DNA of 64,000 nucleotides from an uncultured Collinsella sp. GTDB taxonomy: Bacteria; Actinomycetota; Coriobacteriia; Coriobacteriales; Coriobacteriaceae. Shown here piece by piece: positions 7,498-17,312 of the stretch (the stretch's first letter is position 1; every line of letters starts with the position of its first letter). The notes under the pieces are model-generated. The model saw only the letters and a program-made list of their open reading frames with translations. It was not told the DNA's origin and made no database searches. Position numbers and translations under genes: made by a program. The stretch is from NCBI GenBank assembly GCA_902493895.1, contig CABUQW010000005.1:23966-87965 (forward strand). Direction: 5' to 3'.

Positions 7498-9951
7498 CTA
7501 GCCGCGGACCTCGCCGTTTACGCCCTTGCACACCTTGGTAACAATCTTCTGGTGCGCCTTTTCGACCTCTTCGCTGGTAAGCGTGTGGTCGTCGGAGCGA
7601 TACGTAAGCGCAAAGGCCATGGACTTCTTGCCCTTGCCGATACGGACCGGATCGCGGTAGACATCGAACAGGCGCACGCCCTCGAGCAGTTTGCCGCCGG
7701 CGCTCGTAATACGACGCTCAAGATCCTCGCAGGTCACAGTGTTGTCGACCACGATAGCAAGGTCGTGCTCAACGGCCGGGTACTGCGAGAACTCACGGTA
7801 GTTCTCCTGGTTGCGGGCGCCCTTGATCAGCTTGTCCAGGTCAAGCTCAAAGGCAACGACGACCTCGTCAATGCCCATAGCCTCGCGTGCCTCGGGGTGG
7901 ATCTCGCCAACCCAGCCCAGCACGGTACCGCCCGAGAGCACCTCGGCAGCACGACCCGGCTGCAGGAAGGCATAGCTCTCGCCCTCGACGGGACGGAAGC
8001 GAACCTTCTCGATGCGCAGCTGGGCAAGCAGCTCCTCAACGATGCCCTTGCCAAAGAAGAAACGCAGCTTGCGGTACTTCATGTTCCAAGACTGCTCGCT
8101 CCACTGGCCCGAGAGCACGCCCGCCACGGACTTGGTCTCCTTGGGCAGGCTGGCATTCTCGCGACCGTGGAACAAGCTGCCGACCTCGTACAGATGCACG
8201 TTGGGCGTGCCGTGGGCCTCGTTATAGGCAACGGACTGCAGCAGGCCCGGCAGCAGCGAGCGGCGCATCTCGGTCTGCTCGGCCACCAGCGGGTTCATGA
8301 GCACCACGGGGCAGCCGCGACCCTCGGTGGACATGCCAATCTTCTCCAGGTCGCCCGGGGCGGCAAAGCCAAAGGTCGTGGTCTCGTTGAGGCCACAGGC
8401 GCGCAGGATCTCGCCGACCTTGCGGGTAAGCTTCTGCTCGCGCGTCAGACCGCCGATGTGGTTCTTGGCAGCCGGAATGGTCGCCGTGACGCGACCCATG
8501 CCCCACAGGCGCAGGACCTCCTCGATCAGGTCGATCTCACGCGGCAGGTCGGGACGGAAGCTCGGCGGCGTGACCATAAAGTCCTCGCCGTCGCGCTCGA
8601 CGGTGCAGCCCAGGCGGGTGAGCGAGCGCTCGATAAAGTCGGACTCGATGTCGGCACCGCAGATGGCGTGCACGCGGGCCAGGCGCAGCTTGATGCTGTC
8701 GATGGTCTTGGGCGCGGGGAAAACGTCGACATAGCCGGGAGCAACCTCGCCGCCGGCGATCTCCTCAATCAGCGCGCAGGTAACGTTGGCAACATCCACG
8801 CAGCCGGTCTCGTCAACCTGGCGCTCAAAGCGGATGGAGGCGTCGGAGATCAGCGACAGGTCACGGCTGGTGTGCGAGGTGCGGCCGGCGTTGAAGCAGG
8901 CGCTCTCGACCATCACGTCAACGGTATCGTCCTCGATCTCGGAATCCATGCCGCCCATGACGCCGGCCAACGCCACAGGGCGCTCGCCGTCGGTGATGAG
9001 GCCCATGCCGGCGTCGAGCACACGCTCCTCGCCATCGAGCGTCGTGAACTTCTCGTCCTGCTGGGCGGCGCGAACCACCACGCGGCGCCTGCCATCGCGC
9101 TCGGCAAAGGTGTCGAGGTCAAAGGCGTGCAGCGGCTGGCCGGTGAGCATCATCACGTAGTTGGTGATATCGACGATGTTGTTGTGCGGGCGCACGCCCA
9201 GGGCGTTGAGGCGCTTGACCATCCAGTCGGGCGAGGGGCCGACCTTCACGTTGCGCACGATGCGGGCGACGTAGCGGTCGCACAGGCCCTCGTCGGCAAT
9301 CTCGACCGAAAGCTCGTCGTCGGTCGCGCGGCCGGTCTCGACCTTGATGGCGGGCAGCTCAACGTGGAAATCGCGGTCGAAGATGGCACCGGTTTCGCGG
9401 GCCATGCCGATCATGGACAGGCAGTCGGGGCGGTTGGGCGTGATCTCGCAGTCGAGCACGGTGTCGCTCGAGCCCACGTACTCGGCAAACGGCATGCCGC
9501 AGGGCGTATCCTCGGGCAGGATCATGATGCCGGAGTGGTCGCCGCCCAGGCCGAGCTCGCGCGCAGAGCAGTTCATGCCCATGGACACGACACCGCGAAG
9601 CTTGCTCTTCTTGATCTTGACGTCGCCGGGCAGGACAGCGCCGATCATGGCCGTGACGATGTGGTCACCGGCCTCGAAGTTCTGCGCGCCGCAGACGATC
9701 TGCAGCGGGGCGGGGTTGCCGTCGGCGTCGAGGTTCTTGTCGCCCACGTCGACCGAGCACACATACATGTGGTCGCTATCGGGGTGCGGGGTCTTGGTGA
9801 GCACCTTGGCGGTCACCACATGGTCGAAGGACTCGCCCACGGTGTCGATCGCCTCGACCTCGGTGCCGGTACGGATATATTCGTCCGAAAGGGTCTTGGG
9901 ATCCTCCGGAATATCGATCATGGTCTTGAGCCAGTCGTAAGAAACACGCAT
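7498..9951 (-). CDS. pheT: Phenylalanine-tRNA ligase beta subunit
   Basis: 817-residue beta subunit of the (alpha-beta)2 phenylalanyl-tRNA synthetase. The N-terminal EMAP-like tRNA-binding domain covers about residues 40-150. It is followed by the B3/B4 editing domain, the B5 domain, the catalytic-like core and a C-terminal ferredoxin-like anticodon-binding (FDX-ACB) domain ending in LTSEEVEKAH. The start MRVSYDWLK is standard for the family and has AAAGGAGAGC upstream. It lies downstream of pheS, separated by 184 bases that contain a repeat element rather than by the usual few bases. A shared T-box leader upstream of pheS probably controls both. Confidence 0.97.
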   Translation of the reverse strand: MRVSYDWLKTMIDIPEDPKTLSDEYIRTGTEVEAIDTVGESFDHVVTAKVLTKTPHPDSDHMYVCSVDVGDKNLDADGNPAPLQIVCGAQNFEAGDHIVTAMIGAVLPGDVKIKKSKLRGVVSMGMNCSARELGLGGDHSGIMILPEDTPCGMPFAEYVGSSDTVLDCEITPNRPDCLSMIGMARETGAIFDRDFHVELPAIKVETGRATDDELSVEIADEGLCDRYVARIVRNVKVGPSPDWMVKRLNALGVRPHNNIVDITNYVMMLTGQPLHAFDLDTFAERDGRRRVVVRAAQQDEKFTTLDGEERVLDAGMGLITDGERPVALAGVMGGMDSEIEDDTVDVMVESACFNAGRTSHTSRDLSLISDASIRFERQVDETGCVDVANVTCALIEEIAGGEVAPGYVDVFPAPKTIDSIKLRLARVHAICGADIESDFIERSLTRLGCTVERDGEDFMVTPPSFRPDLPREIDLIEEVLRLWGMGRVTATIPAAKNHIGGLTREQKLTRKVGEILRACGLNETTTFGFAAPGDLEKIGMSTEGRGCPVVLMNPLVAEQTEMRRSLLPGLLQSVAYNEAHGTPNVHLYEVGSLFHGRENASLPKETKSVAGVLSGQWSEQSWNMKYRKLRFFFGKGIVEELLAQLRIEKVRFRPVEGESYAFLQPGRAAEVLSGGTVLGWVGEIHPEAREAMGIDEVVVAFELDLDKLIKGARNQENYREFSQYPAVEHDLAIVVDNTVTCEDLERRITSAGGKLLEGVRLFDVYRDPVRIGKGKKSMAFALTYRSDDHTLTSEEVEKAHQKIVTKVCKGVNGEVRG

Positions 9952-10034
9952 CTAGCTCTCCTTTCATACTGAAAGCCTGCGAAGAGATGCAGGTGGAAAC
10001 TTCAACTTTGTGAACATTCCTTACAAAGCGAGGG

Positions 10035-10127
10035 TTGTCCAAGTGCGGCAGATCGGCCCGAAAGAGGAGCGCCGCGTACTTTGGTACGCAAGCGACGAAT
10101 GAGCGCCGAGGTGCCGTGCTTGGGCAA
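10035..10127. repeat. Structured modular repeat (copy 1), between pheS and pheT
   Basis: Nested hairpin of 93 bases. The outer arms (10035-10050 with 10112-10127) pair over 16 positions with a few G-U or mismatched pairs. The apical hairpin GCGTACTTTGGTACGC is at 10074-10089. The flanking single-strand-like blocks GAAAGAGGAG and CGACGAATGAGCG are shared with copy 2 at 34711-34808. On the minus strand the element starts within 10 bases of the pheS stop codon. Confidence 0.8.
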
Positions 10128-10135
10128 GCCGCAGC

Positions 10136-11212
10136 CTAGAACTGATTCAAGAAGCGCATATCGCCAGTCATGAGAGTTCTGAGGTCGGGCAGGTCGTAGC
10201 GCAGTGCCGCGACGCGCTCGGCGCCAATACCAAAGGCAAAGCCGGTGTACTTCTCGGGGTCGATGCCGCAGTTGATCAGGACGTTGGGGTCGACCATGCC
10301 GCAGCCCAGGATCTCGATCCAGCCGCTGTGCTTGCAGAAGTTGCAGCCCTTGCCGCCGCACACGTGGCAGCTCACGTCCACCTCGCAGGAAGGCTCGGTG
10401 AAGGGGAAGAAATGCGGGCGATAACGCGTCTTGCGGTCCTCGCCAAACATGCACTTAACAAAGTAGTCGAGCGTGCCCTTAAGATCGCCAAAGGTGATGC
10501 CCTCGTCGACGACCAGGCCTTCGATCTGGTTGAACTGCGGCAGGTGGCAGGCGTCGGCCGTGTCGGGACGATAGACGGTGCCCGGGCAGATCATGTAGAT
10601 GGGCGGCTTTTGCGACTCCATGGTGTGGATTTGCACGCCCGAGGTCTGGGTGCGCAGCAGCACGTCGGACTCGCCGTGGGCATGAGCCTCGGGGTGCGCG
10701 ACGCTGCCGGGGTTGTTGTCGACCACGTAGAAGGTATCGCGGGCCGAACGGCTCGGGTGATCCATGGGGGCGTTGAGCGCGGTGAAGTTGTAGTAGGAGG
10801 TGTCGACCATGGGGCCGGACTCGACGGTGTAGCCGATGCCGCAGAAGATGTCCTCGGCCTCCTCGATGATCTGCTTGATCAGGTGCTGGTGGCCGATCTG
10901 CGGACGGATGCCCGGCAGCGTGATGTCGACGGCATCGTGCTCGAGTGCGTGTTTGAGGGCGGCGGCCTTCATCTCGGTGGTGCGCTCGTCGAGCATGCCC
11001 TCGATCAGCTGGCGCATCTCGTTGGCGCGCTTGCCCATCACGGGACGATCCTCGGGGGCGAGCTTGCCCATCATGCGCATCAGGCCGGTGATGCGGCCCT
11101 TGCGACCGAGCAGCTCAACGCGTGCAGCCTCGAGCTTGGCGGCGTCGTCGGCGCCTGCAACGAGCTCCTTGGCCTCTTCCTCGAGTTTGACCAGATCATC
11201 AATCAGACTCAT
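10136..11212 (-). CDS. pheS: Phenylalanine-tRNA ligase alpha subunit
   Basis: 358-residue catalytic alpha subunit that charges tRNA-Phe. An N-terminal coiled-coil arm (about residues 1-85) precedes the class II catalytic domain. Motif 2 (YRPHFFPFTEPS) and motif 3 (GFAFGIGAERVA) are intact, as is the bacterial four-cysteine block CHVCGGKGCNFC. The chosen ATG (MSLIDDLVKL) has GAAAGGGAAG upstream. Longer in-frame starts would run into the T-box terminator. The gene is expressed from the T-box leader and is followed by a structured repeat and pheT. Confidence 0.97.
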   Translation of the reverse strand: MSLIDDLVKLEEEAKELVAGADDAAKLEAARVELLGRKGRITGLMRMMGKLAPEDRPVMGKRANEMRQLIEGMLDERTTEMKAAALKHALEHDAVDITLPGIRPQIGHQHLIKQIIEEAEDIFCGIGYTVESGPMVDTSYYNFTALNAPMDHPSRSARDTFYVVDNNPGSVAHPEAHAHGESDVLLRTQTSGVQIHTMESQKPPIYMICPGTVYRPDTADACHLPQFNQIEGLVVDEGITFGDLKGTLDYFVKCMFGEDRKTRYRPHFFPFTEPSCEVDVSCHVCGGKGCNFCKHSGWIEILGCGMVDPNVLINCGIDPEKYTGFAFGIGAERVAALRYDLPDLRTLMTGDMRFLNQF

Positions 11213-11294
11213 GTCTTCCCTTTCGTCTCTCGCGTATCCGCGCTCCGGGGCGGCTGACGCCGCCCGATGCTGCGGATGCGCGGCCCGGTTCGGT

Positions 11295-11580
11295 AACAAA
11301 AAACCGTCCTCGGGCATGTGCATTGCCCAAGGACGGTTGAATTCCGCGGTACCACCTTGTTTGACCCGGCGGATGTCTGGCCCGCCGCGCCCACTCTGCG
11401 CCCCTTATCGCGAGGCTCACGGCTTCCCTACTGGGGCTTCGCCGCCGCTGGCCGCGCGCCCGTTGAGGTTGCTGCTCGGGAGTGAACGCTTGGCCCTTGC
11501 CGCCGCAGGAAGGCTTGCAGCCCATGACCTTCCCTCTCTTGCCGGCGACGCGGCGGGCAAAACCCTCTCCGTCAACGCAT
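11295..11580 (-). promoter_or_regulatory. T-box leader controlling pheST
   Basis: The minus strand contains the near-invariant T-box sequence GGTGGTACCGCGGAATTC (complement of 11339-11356). It is followed directly by a terminator hairpin, CCGTCC(T/C)...GGACGG, with a run of T at 11295-11338. Upstream GC-rich sequence to about 11580 would hold Stem I and the specifier loop. T-box leaders read uncharged tRNA, and given the gene served, a Phe (UUC) specifier is expected. I did not fold Stem I, so the 5' boundary is approximate. Confidence 0.9.
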
Positions 11581-11715
11581 TGGGCTATAGGATAACACAT
11601 TTCGCGAGCGCATCGCCGCGTTCCGTTTTGTTCGCGCTGGGTACAAGGCAGGTAGCTGTGCAAACTGGCCGCGCACCCGCCTGCGGCGCTCGGCCTGCGA
11701 GATTAAGGATACGGT

Positions 11716-13299
11716 ATGGGAAAGAAACTCGATAAGAAGGCCCAGGCCGCCGTGGCAAAGGCTGCCAAGGGCGTCAAGGCTGCTAAAGTCGACAAGGCCG
11801 TCAAAAAGTTCCGCAAACTCGAGGGCAAGCTGTGGACTCGCGAGTACCTGCTCAAAATTGCCGAGTTCGATGGAGCGACGATTGCTCCTGCCAACGGTGC
11901 TGCCGCCCGTGCCGACGCCATGGGCACGCTTGCCGGCGAGCATCACAAGCTACTGACCAGCGAGAAGTCCGTTGAGCTCGTACGCTCGTTAGCGCGCGAG
12001 ACGGTTGCAGGCGGACATGTAGACGACCCGCAGCTGCTCGACGAGATCCGCGTGCTCGGCCGCGACCAGCGCGAGGCAAGCGTTATTCCTACCGAGGAGG
12101 CCGAAGCCTGGACCAGGCTCACCTGCGAGGCCGACGCCGTGTGGCACAAGGCCAAGACGGCCAATGACTGGGCGAGCTTTGAGCCCTATGTGGATAGAAT
12201 CGTCGCCCAGCTTAAGCATCAGGCCGAGCTCATGGACCCCAAGCGCGACCCATACGACGTTTGGCTCGACCAGTACGAGCGCGGCCTTTCCGCCAAGAGC
12301 TTCGATGCGTTTTGCGATGAGGTCAAGGCGACGGTCGTGCCGCTCGTGCACGCCATCGGCGAGCGCGGCCAGCAGCCCGATGCCGACTTTTTGCACGCCC
12401 GCGTGCCCGAGGCCGCCCAGCGCGCCATGAGCTTTGACCTTATGAAGCTCGTCGGCCTAGACCTGGACGACACCACGCTTGCCTTTACCGAGCATCCGTT
12501 TAGCGAGGGCTTTGCCGTGGGCGATGCACGCATCGCGACGCACATCTACGAGAACGACTGTATCTCCAACGTCTTCAGCATCATCCACGAGGCAGGTCAC
12601 GCCATGTATGAGCTGGGCGTGAACCCCGCCTATGCGCGCACGTGCCTGGAGGGTGGCACCTCCATGGGCATCCACGAGAGCCAGAGCCGCTTTTTCGAGA
12701 ACACCGTGGGTCGCAGCCGCGCCTTTATGGGACCGCTGCTCGAGGTGCTGCGCCGCCACGCACCCGAGGTCTACGGCGACGTCGACGAGGACACGCTCTA
12801 CCACGCCGTGAACATCGCGCAGCCTTCGCTGATCCGCACCGAGGCCGACGAGCTCACCTATCCGCTGCACGTTATGGTGCGCTACGAGATCGAGCGCATG
12901 CTGTTTGCCGGCGAGGCCACGGCCAAGGATATCCCCGCGCTTTGGAATCGCTTTATGGACGAGTACCTGGGCATTCCGGTTCCCGACGACACGCGTGGTT
13001 GCCTGCAGGATACGCACTGGAGCGGCGGCTCGTTTGGCTACTTCCCCACCTATGCGCTGGGCAGCGCCTACGACGCCATGTTTGTGCCGGCCATGTGCCG
13101 CGACGGCGTCGACCTTACCGGCGCCTGCGCGAGCGGCGACCTGACACCCGTCCGTGCCTGGCTGGGCGAGCACATTTGGCAGTGGGGCCGCGCCAAGGAC
13201 GCGCCGGAGCTCATCAAGGGTGCCTGCGGCATGGCGTTCGATGCCCGCTACTACTGCAGCTACCTGCAGGACAAGTTCACCACGCTCTACGAGCTGTAA
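11716..13299 (+). CDS. Metallocarboxypeptidase, M32 (Taq) family
   Basis: 527-residue cytosolic zinc carboxypeptidase that trims C-terminal residues from peptides. The zinc motif HEAGH has His291, Glu292 and His295. The family's downstream ESQSRFFEN block supplies the third ligand region, and YPLHVMVRYEIER and GCLQDTHW are also typical. The N-terminus carries an unusual 33-residue Lys/Ala-rich extension (KKAQAAVAKAAKGVKAAK) absent from most M32 proteins, which may be an added DNA- or RNA-binding tail. The gene is divergent from the pheS T-box and ends at a strong terminator. Confidence 0.93.
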   Translation: MGKKLDKKAQAAVAKAAKGVKAAKVDKAVKKFRKLEGKLWTREYLLKIAEFDGATIAPANGAAARADAMGTLAGEHHKLLTSEKSVELVRSLARETVAGGHVDDPQLLDEIRVLGRDQREASVIPTEEAEAWTRLTCEADAVWHKAKTANDWASFEPYVDRIVAQLKHQAELMDPKRDPYDVWLDQYERGLSAKSFDAFCDEVKATVVPLVHAIGERGQQPDADFLHARVPEAAQRAMSFDLMKLVGLDLDDTTLAFTEHPFSEGFAVGDARIATHIYENDCISNVFSIIHEAGHAMYELGVNPAYARTCLEGGTSMGIHESQSRFFENTVGRSRAFMGPLLEVLRRHAPEVYGDVDEDTLYHAVNIAQPSLIRTEADELTYPLHVMVRYEIERMLFAGEATAKDIPALWNRFMDEYLGIPVPDDTRGCLQDTHWSGGSFGYFPTYALGSAYDAMFVPAMCRDGVDLTGACASGDLTPVRAWLGEHIWQWGRAKDAPELIKGACGMAFDARYYCSYLQDKFTTLYEL

Positions 13300-13321
13300 A
13301 GCTTAGGCAGCACGCCAACGC

Positions 13322-13363
13322 AAAGGGGGCGCCGCGGAACCAATCCGCAGCACCCCCTTTTTT
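13322..13363 (+). terminator. Rho-independent terminator after the M32 carboxypeptidase
   Basis: A long GC-rich stem (AGGGGGCGCCGCGGA with TCCGCAGCACCCCCT, one bulge) is followed by TTTTTT, 22 bases after the stop. Confidence 0.9.
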
Positions 13364-13367
13364 CACC

Positions 13368-13437
13368 TAGTCGTTTAAGAACGTCCCCAATGACTACAGC
13401 GTCGAGCAGTTACGCGGTTTGATAAAACCGCGTAACT
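13368..13437. repeat. Modular repeat (REP-A half unit plus T hairpin) at the glmM stop
   Basis: 13368-13396 is one arm of the REP-A palindrome (TCGTTTAAGAACGTCCCC core). It is followed by CAGCGTCGAGC and a perfect 13-bp hairpin (13408-13420 with 13425-13437, loop GATA). The last two bases of the hairpin are the first two of the glmM stop triplet on this strand. The same module occurs at 34810-34850 and twice at 43306-43391. Confidence 0.85.
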
Positions 13438-14767
13438 AAAGAGCCTCCAGAGCACTTGCGATGCGCTTCATGGCGGCATCGGCGGATGCTTGGTCGGGCG
13501 CCTCGGCCAGCACGCGGATAACCGACTCGGTTCCGCTCTTGCGCACGAGCACGCGGCCCTCGCCTGCCAGCGCAGCCTCGGCCTCGGCGATGGCGTTCTG
13601 CACGCCCATGTTCTCGAGCGCGGCGTCCTTGTCCGCCACGTGCACGGCCACCTGCGCCTGCGGCAGCAGCTTGCACGGAGCCGTGAGCTGCGAGAGCGTC
13701 TCGCGCTCGGCACGAATCACTTCCATCACGCGCAGCGAAGTCATAATGCCGTCGCCCGTGCGCTCGATATCGCCAAAGATCGTATGGCCCGTCTGCTCGC
13801 CGCCCAGGCTGTAGCCGCCCTCGCGCATCTTGGCATACACGTGACGGTCGCCCACGCCGCTGGTCACGGCGCTCAGACCGGCAAGCTCCAGCGACTTGAC
13901 CAGGCCAAAGTTGCTGGCGATCGTCGGCACCACGGTACCGCCCGAAAGGCGACCGTGCTTGTTCAGGTACACGCCGCACACGTACAGGATCTGGTCGCCG
14001 TCTACCACGCGACCGCGCTCGTCCACGGCCAAGCAGCGATCGGCATCGCCGTCATAGGCAAAGCCCACATCCAGGCCCTGCTCCACCACATGGCGCTGCA
14101 GGCGCTCCATATGCGTGGAGCCGCAGTCGACGTTGATGTTAAAGCCATCGGGCGCGGCGTTGATCACGCGCACGTCGGCACCGAGCGCGTCGAACACCGG
14201 CTTGGCAACCGAGGAAGCCGAGCCGTTGGCGCAGTCGATACCGATCTTGACGCCCTGCAACGAAAAGTTCGCGCTGGCGATGATCGAAGCAATGTAGCGG
14301 TTGCGGCCCTGCATGTAGTCCACCGTGGCGCCGATGTGGTTGCCCGTGGCCAGCGGCACCTCACTCTTGCCATCGATATAGTCCTCGATGAGCTCCAGTA
14401 CGTCCTCGTCCATCTTAAAGCCGTCGCTGTTGACAAGCTTAATGCCGTTATCGCAAAACGGATTGTGACTCGCGCTGATCATGATGCCGCAATCGAAGCA
14501 GCCTTCCACGGTCTGATGCGCTACGCCCGGCGTGGGGATCACGTGCAGCATATAGGCGTCCGCACCGCTCGCGACCAGGCCGCTCACCAGCGCCGCCTCG
14601 AACATGTAGCTCGAACGACGCGTGTCCTTGCCCACGATCACGCGTGCCTTGCGCTCGCGGTTGGCACCGTAATACCAGCCCACAAAACGGCCAATCTTAT
14701 AAGCGTGCTCTACCGTCAGCCCAACGTTGGCCTCACCGCGAAAGCCGTCGGTGCCAAAGTACTTCAT
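13436..14767 (-). CDS. glmM: Phosphoglucosamine mutase
   Basis: 443-residue enzyme that converts glucosamine-6-phosphate to glucosamine-1-phosphate for UDP-GlcNAc and peptidoglycan synthesis. The phosphoserine loop is ISASHNP with Ser100. The metal loop is DGDADR, the sugar-binding loop GGEQTGHT and the C-terminal phosphate loop RKSGTES, all in the right order. The start MKYFGTDGFRG is the family's usual one, and GGAGAG lies upstream. It is separated by a terminator from the DUF4012 gene upstream and ends inside a repeat hairpin. Confidence 0.97.
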   Translation of the reverse strand: MKYFGTDGFRGEANVGLTVEHAYKIGRFVGWYYGANRERKARVIVGKDTRRSSYMFEAALVSGLVASGADAYMLHVIPTPGVAHQTVEGCFDCGIMISASHNPFCDNGIKLVNSDGFKMDEDVLELIEDYIDGKSEVPLATGNHIGATVDYMQGRNRYIASIIASANFSLQGVKIGIDCANGSASSVAKPVFDALGADVRVINAAPDGFNINVDCGSTHMERLQRHVVEQGLDVGFAYDGDADRCLAVDERGRVVDGDQILYVCGVYLNKHGRLSGGTVVPTIASNFGLVKSLELAGLSAVTSGVGDRHVYAKMREGGYSLGGEQTGHTIFGDIERTGDGIMTSLRVMEVIRAERETLSQLTAPCKLLPQAQVAVHVADKDAALENMGVQNAIAEAEAALAGEGRVLVRKSGTESVIRVLAEAPDQASADAAMKRIASALEAL

Positions 14768-14780
14768 GCGCTCTCCTTAC

Positions 14781-14813
14781 AAAATAGGGGCGAACAGATT
14801 GCCTGTCCGCCCC
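14781..14813 (-). terminator. Terminator between the DUF4012 gene and glmM
   Basis: On the minus strand an 11-bp stem GGGGCGGACAG / CTGTTCGCCCC with one mismatch is followed by TATTTTG. It lies 37 bases past the DUF4012 stop. Confidence 0.8.
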
Positions 14814-14850
14814 AAAATGGTACTCGATTATCTGCGCTACCAGAAAAACC

Positions 14851-17163
14851 CTACGCCGACGCGCTGTCGCGAGCCGCCTGGCATGTAGGAGTCTGACGCA
14901 GCGTAAGCGGCTTGTCCCCCGCCTCGGCCGACGTGGTCAGCGTATACGTGATCGTCGTCGTCCCGCCAGCATGCAGGTCAACGGTGCCCGAATAGAAGGG
15001 GATTCCATGCCACGTAGCGGCGCCAAGACCAAACTGGGTGCCCTCGACGGTCAAATCAGTAATGTTGCCGCCCGTCGGGGCAAACAACGAGACATTCAGA
15101 CGCTCGTCGTCACGCGCGGCATCGGGTGCGCTCGCCGCAACGTAATCGGGCAGCTTGCCAGCCTCCTCCTGCGTCATGATGTTCGTCAGAGTAACGGTGA
15201 TGCGATACGAGCACGTGCCGTCGCCGTTCTTGATGCCCTGGCCGATCTGCGTGTCGGCGTTCAGATACCAGTCGAGCTTGGAGAAGCTCAGGTTGTTAAA
15301 GTAAACGCCGGCAACGGGATCGGCACTCGGATCATCCGGATCGGGCAGCGAAGCGTCAATGCCCGTCTCTTTGATGGCATTCTGCTCATCATCGTTTCTC
15401 ATCCAAGCAATCAGACGGCCCTCTTCGGCACCGCGCTCGAATGCACCGACAAGCTTTGTAACGTCGACGTCACCGATGCCACCGAGAATCTTGTCGAAGG
15501 CGGCGCTGGCAACAGCCGCAAAGATGCCGTCCGACTCCTCGACCGGATAGTTCCAGTACACATCGTGCATGAGGACCTTTGCGGCGTTGGTGCCGTCGAC
15601 AACCGTTCCGTCGGGCAGCGAGACATTACCGACCAGGCCCAGCAGATACTGCAGGAACACCGGGTCGATACCGATGACGCCATCAACGTCCTGTCCATAC
15701 TGGGACTTCCACAGCGCGGCGACACGCTGCGAGTTGCGGGGCCAATCAGGCGAATAGGTATTGCCCGAGTTGTACAGGTTACTGTGGTCACCAAACAGTG
15801 CCTCGTCCTCTTCGTCGACGCTCTCAACCGCCTCGTCTTTGCTAAGCGCAATACATGGAACAAAGTCACCAATCGACATCTGGCCGTCAGTGACCGAAAT
15901 CAGGCCCTGCGAACCGCCAAAGCCGCCGCAAGCACGAATCTCGACGTTGTTCATGGCGTACATAAGGTAGTTGCGCGTCTGGCCGTTGGCGCCGAGCATC
16001 TGGGGAAGGACGGGGGCGACCTTCTCCGCCGCGTCAACCGCGCCGTTGAGGGTGGCAAAGCCGTCCTTGGCCTTATCGACCAGCTCGGTCACCTGGGAAA
16101 TATGAGTATCGCCAATGCCCTGGATCTTCTCGTTGGCGCTCTTGAACACCTTCGAGCTGCTGGAAAGCGAATCGGCGACCGCCTGCAGCGCGGACACGTT
16201 AATCATGCCATCCTGGAACAGCTTGCCGGGCGTGGCCTGAGAAAGGTTGTCGGCCATGGGAACCAGCGCGTTGCTCGAGACATCGGACAGGGCATCAATC
16301 ATGGTGCGGGCTGCGTTGATGTCACTGCCATACACCGGGATAAACGAAGCCGCCGTCCACAGCGGGCTCGAAGTCTCCGCCTTCATGCTGTCGCAGAGCT
16401 CATCGATCTTCTTCGCGTCGTCAGGCAGCGTCGAAAAATCGCCCGACGTGACCTTGTCCTTAAGGCCACCGACGATCTCGACAGCCTCCTTCGCTTCGCT
16501 CTTTACGGTCTTTGCCGAGTTAAGCAGCATAAAGCCGCTCGCGCCAAGCGCAACGAGAAGCACCGCGACTACAGCGGCAATAATGGCGCCAGTGTGACGC
16601 TTCTTGCCCTCGCCCTTGCGATGGCGATGACGGACCAGACCGTCAGAGGTCGAACTCGACGAAGCGTCGCTACCGTAGTTCAAGCCAAAATCGTAATAAT
16701 CTTCCTTGGAACCCGAGCCCGCAAACTCGGTACCGCTATCATCCAGGCGGGCGAACGTGCCAGTCTCGGAGGCGCCGGTGTAAATCGTGCCAAGGTTACC
16801 CGTAAGCCCCGCGCCACCGGCAGAGGGAGTATTGTTGTCGGCCTTGCCGGCATTAACGTTGCCGGCGGCATTCGCGGCGTTGGCAGCACCTGCGTTGTTC
16901 GCAGGTGCCGAAGGAGCCCCGCTCGGCTGCGACGCGGAGGTTGCACCGCCCGCAAAGACATTCCCTCTTGCACGGCCGGTCTTTTTTGCCTTTTGAGACT
17001 GCTCGTACAGAGCGGTAAACATCGCCGTCTCGCCCGGGGACACGCGCTTACCGGAACCGCCCTGTCCAGCGCCGCCCGGCGTGCCGGCCTTACCAGCCCC
17101 GTTCGGACGCGGCGGAACTGCAGGACGGCCGCTATCGCTGCCCTTAAAGTGATTACCAGCCAT
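14851..17163 (-). CDS. DUF4012 membrane protein with long low-complexity N-terminus
   Basis: 770 residues in three parts. Residues 1-190 are a cytoplasmic Gly/Ala/Asn/Ser-rich, probably disordered segment. One membrane helix lies at about 192-214, preceded by a basic cluster (RHRHRKGEGKKRH). An external region of about 550 residues carries a DUF4012-like fold with the YLMYAMNNVEIRACGG block. DUF4012 proteins are common in Actinobacteria and often lie near polysaccharide or cell-envelope genes. No reaction is known. The start used has GAGGA seven bases upstream. An in-frame codon nine residues earlier lacks a site. It is the only gene of its transcript, with its own terminator. Confidence 0.8.
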   Translation of the reverse strand: MAGNHFKGSDSGRPAVPPRPNGAGKAGTPGGAGQGGSGKRVSPGETAMFTALYEQSQKAKKTGRARGNVFAGGATSASQPSGAPSAPANNAGAANAANAAGNVNAGKADNNTPSAGGAGLTGNLGTIYTGASETGTFARLDDSGTEFAGSGSKEDYYDFGLNYGSDASSSSTSDGLVRHRHRKGEGKKRHTGAIIAAVVAVLLVALGASGFMLLNSAKTVKSEAKEAVEIVGGLKDKVTSGDFSTLPDDAKKIDELCDSMKAETSSPLWTAASFIPVYGSDINAARTMIDALSDVSSNALVPMADNLSQATPGKLFQDGMINVSALQAVADSLSSSSKVFKSANEKIQGIGDTHISQVTELVDKAKDGFATLNGAVDAAEKVAPVLPQMLGANGQTRNYLMYAMNNVEIRACGGFGGSQGLISVTDGQMSIGDFVPCIALSKDEAVESVDEEDEALFGDHSNLYNSGNTYSPDWPRNSQRVAALWKSQYGQDVDGVIGIDPVFLQYLLGLVGNVSLPDGTVVDGTNAAKVLMHDVYWNYPVEESDGIFAAVASAAFDKILGGIGDVDVTKLVGAFERGAEEGRLIAWMRNDDEQNAIKETGIDASLPDPDDPSADPVAGVYFNNLSFSKLDWYLNADTQIGQGIKNGDGTCSYRITVTLTNIMTQEEAGKLPDYVAASAPDAARDDERLNVSLFAPTGGNITDLTVEGTQFGLGAATWHGIPFYSGTVDLHAGGTTTITYTLTTSAEAGDKPLTLRQTPTCQAARDSASA

Positions 17164-17312
17164 AAAGAAATCCTCGCAATTGAGTCGCAATGAAAAAGTC
17201 CATAACGTTACTAGTTTATGGCATTTTGAGCATCGACAGCTAAACTCCAGACACGGACATCAATTGGCGAAAATGCGGCACAACACCTTTTCCGTCTTGG
17301 CGGCGGCGCCAG

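Noticed and set aside
7552..9972. Long plus-strand open frame opposite pheT
   Set aside because: Antisense shadow of pheT, low complexity in His, Ala and Leu, with no ribosome site.
14971..17193. Plus-strand open frame opposite the DUF4012 gene
   Set aside because: Antisense shadow with Arg-rich content. The minus-strand protein has a membrane helix and family motifs.
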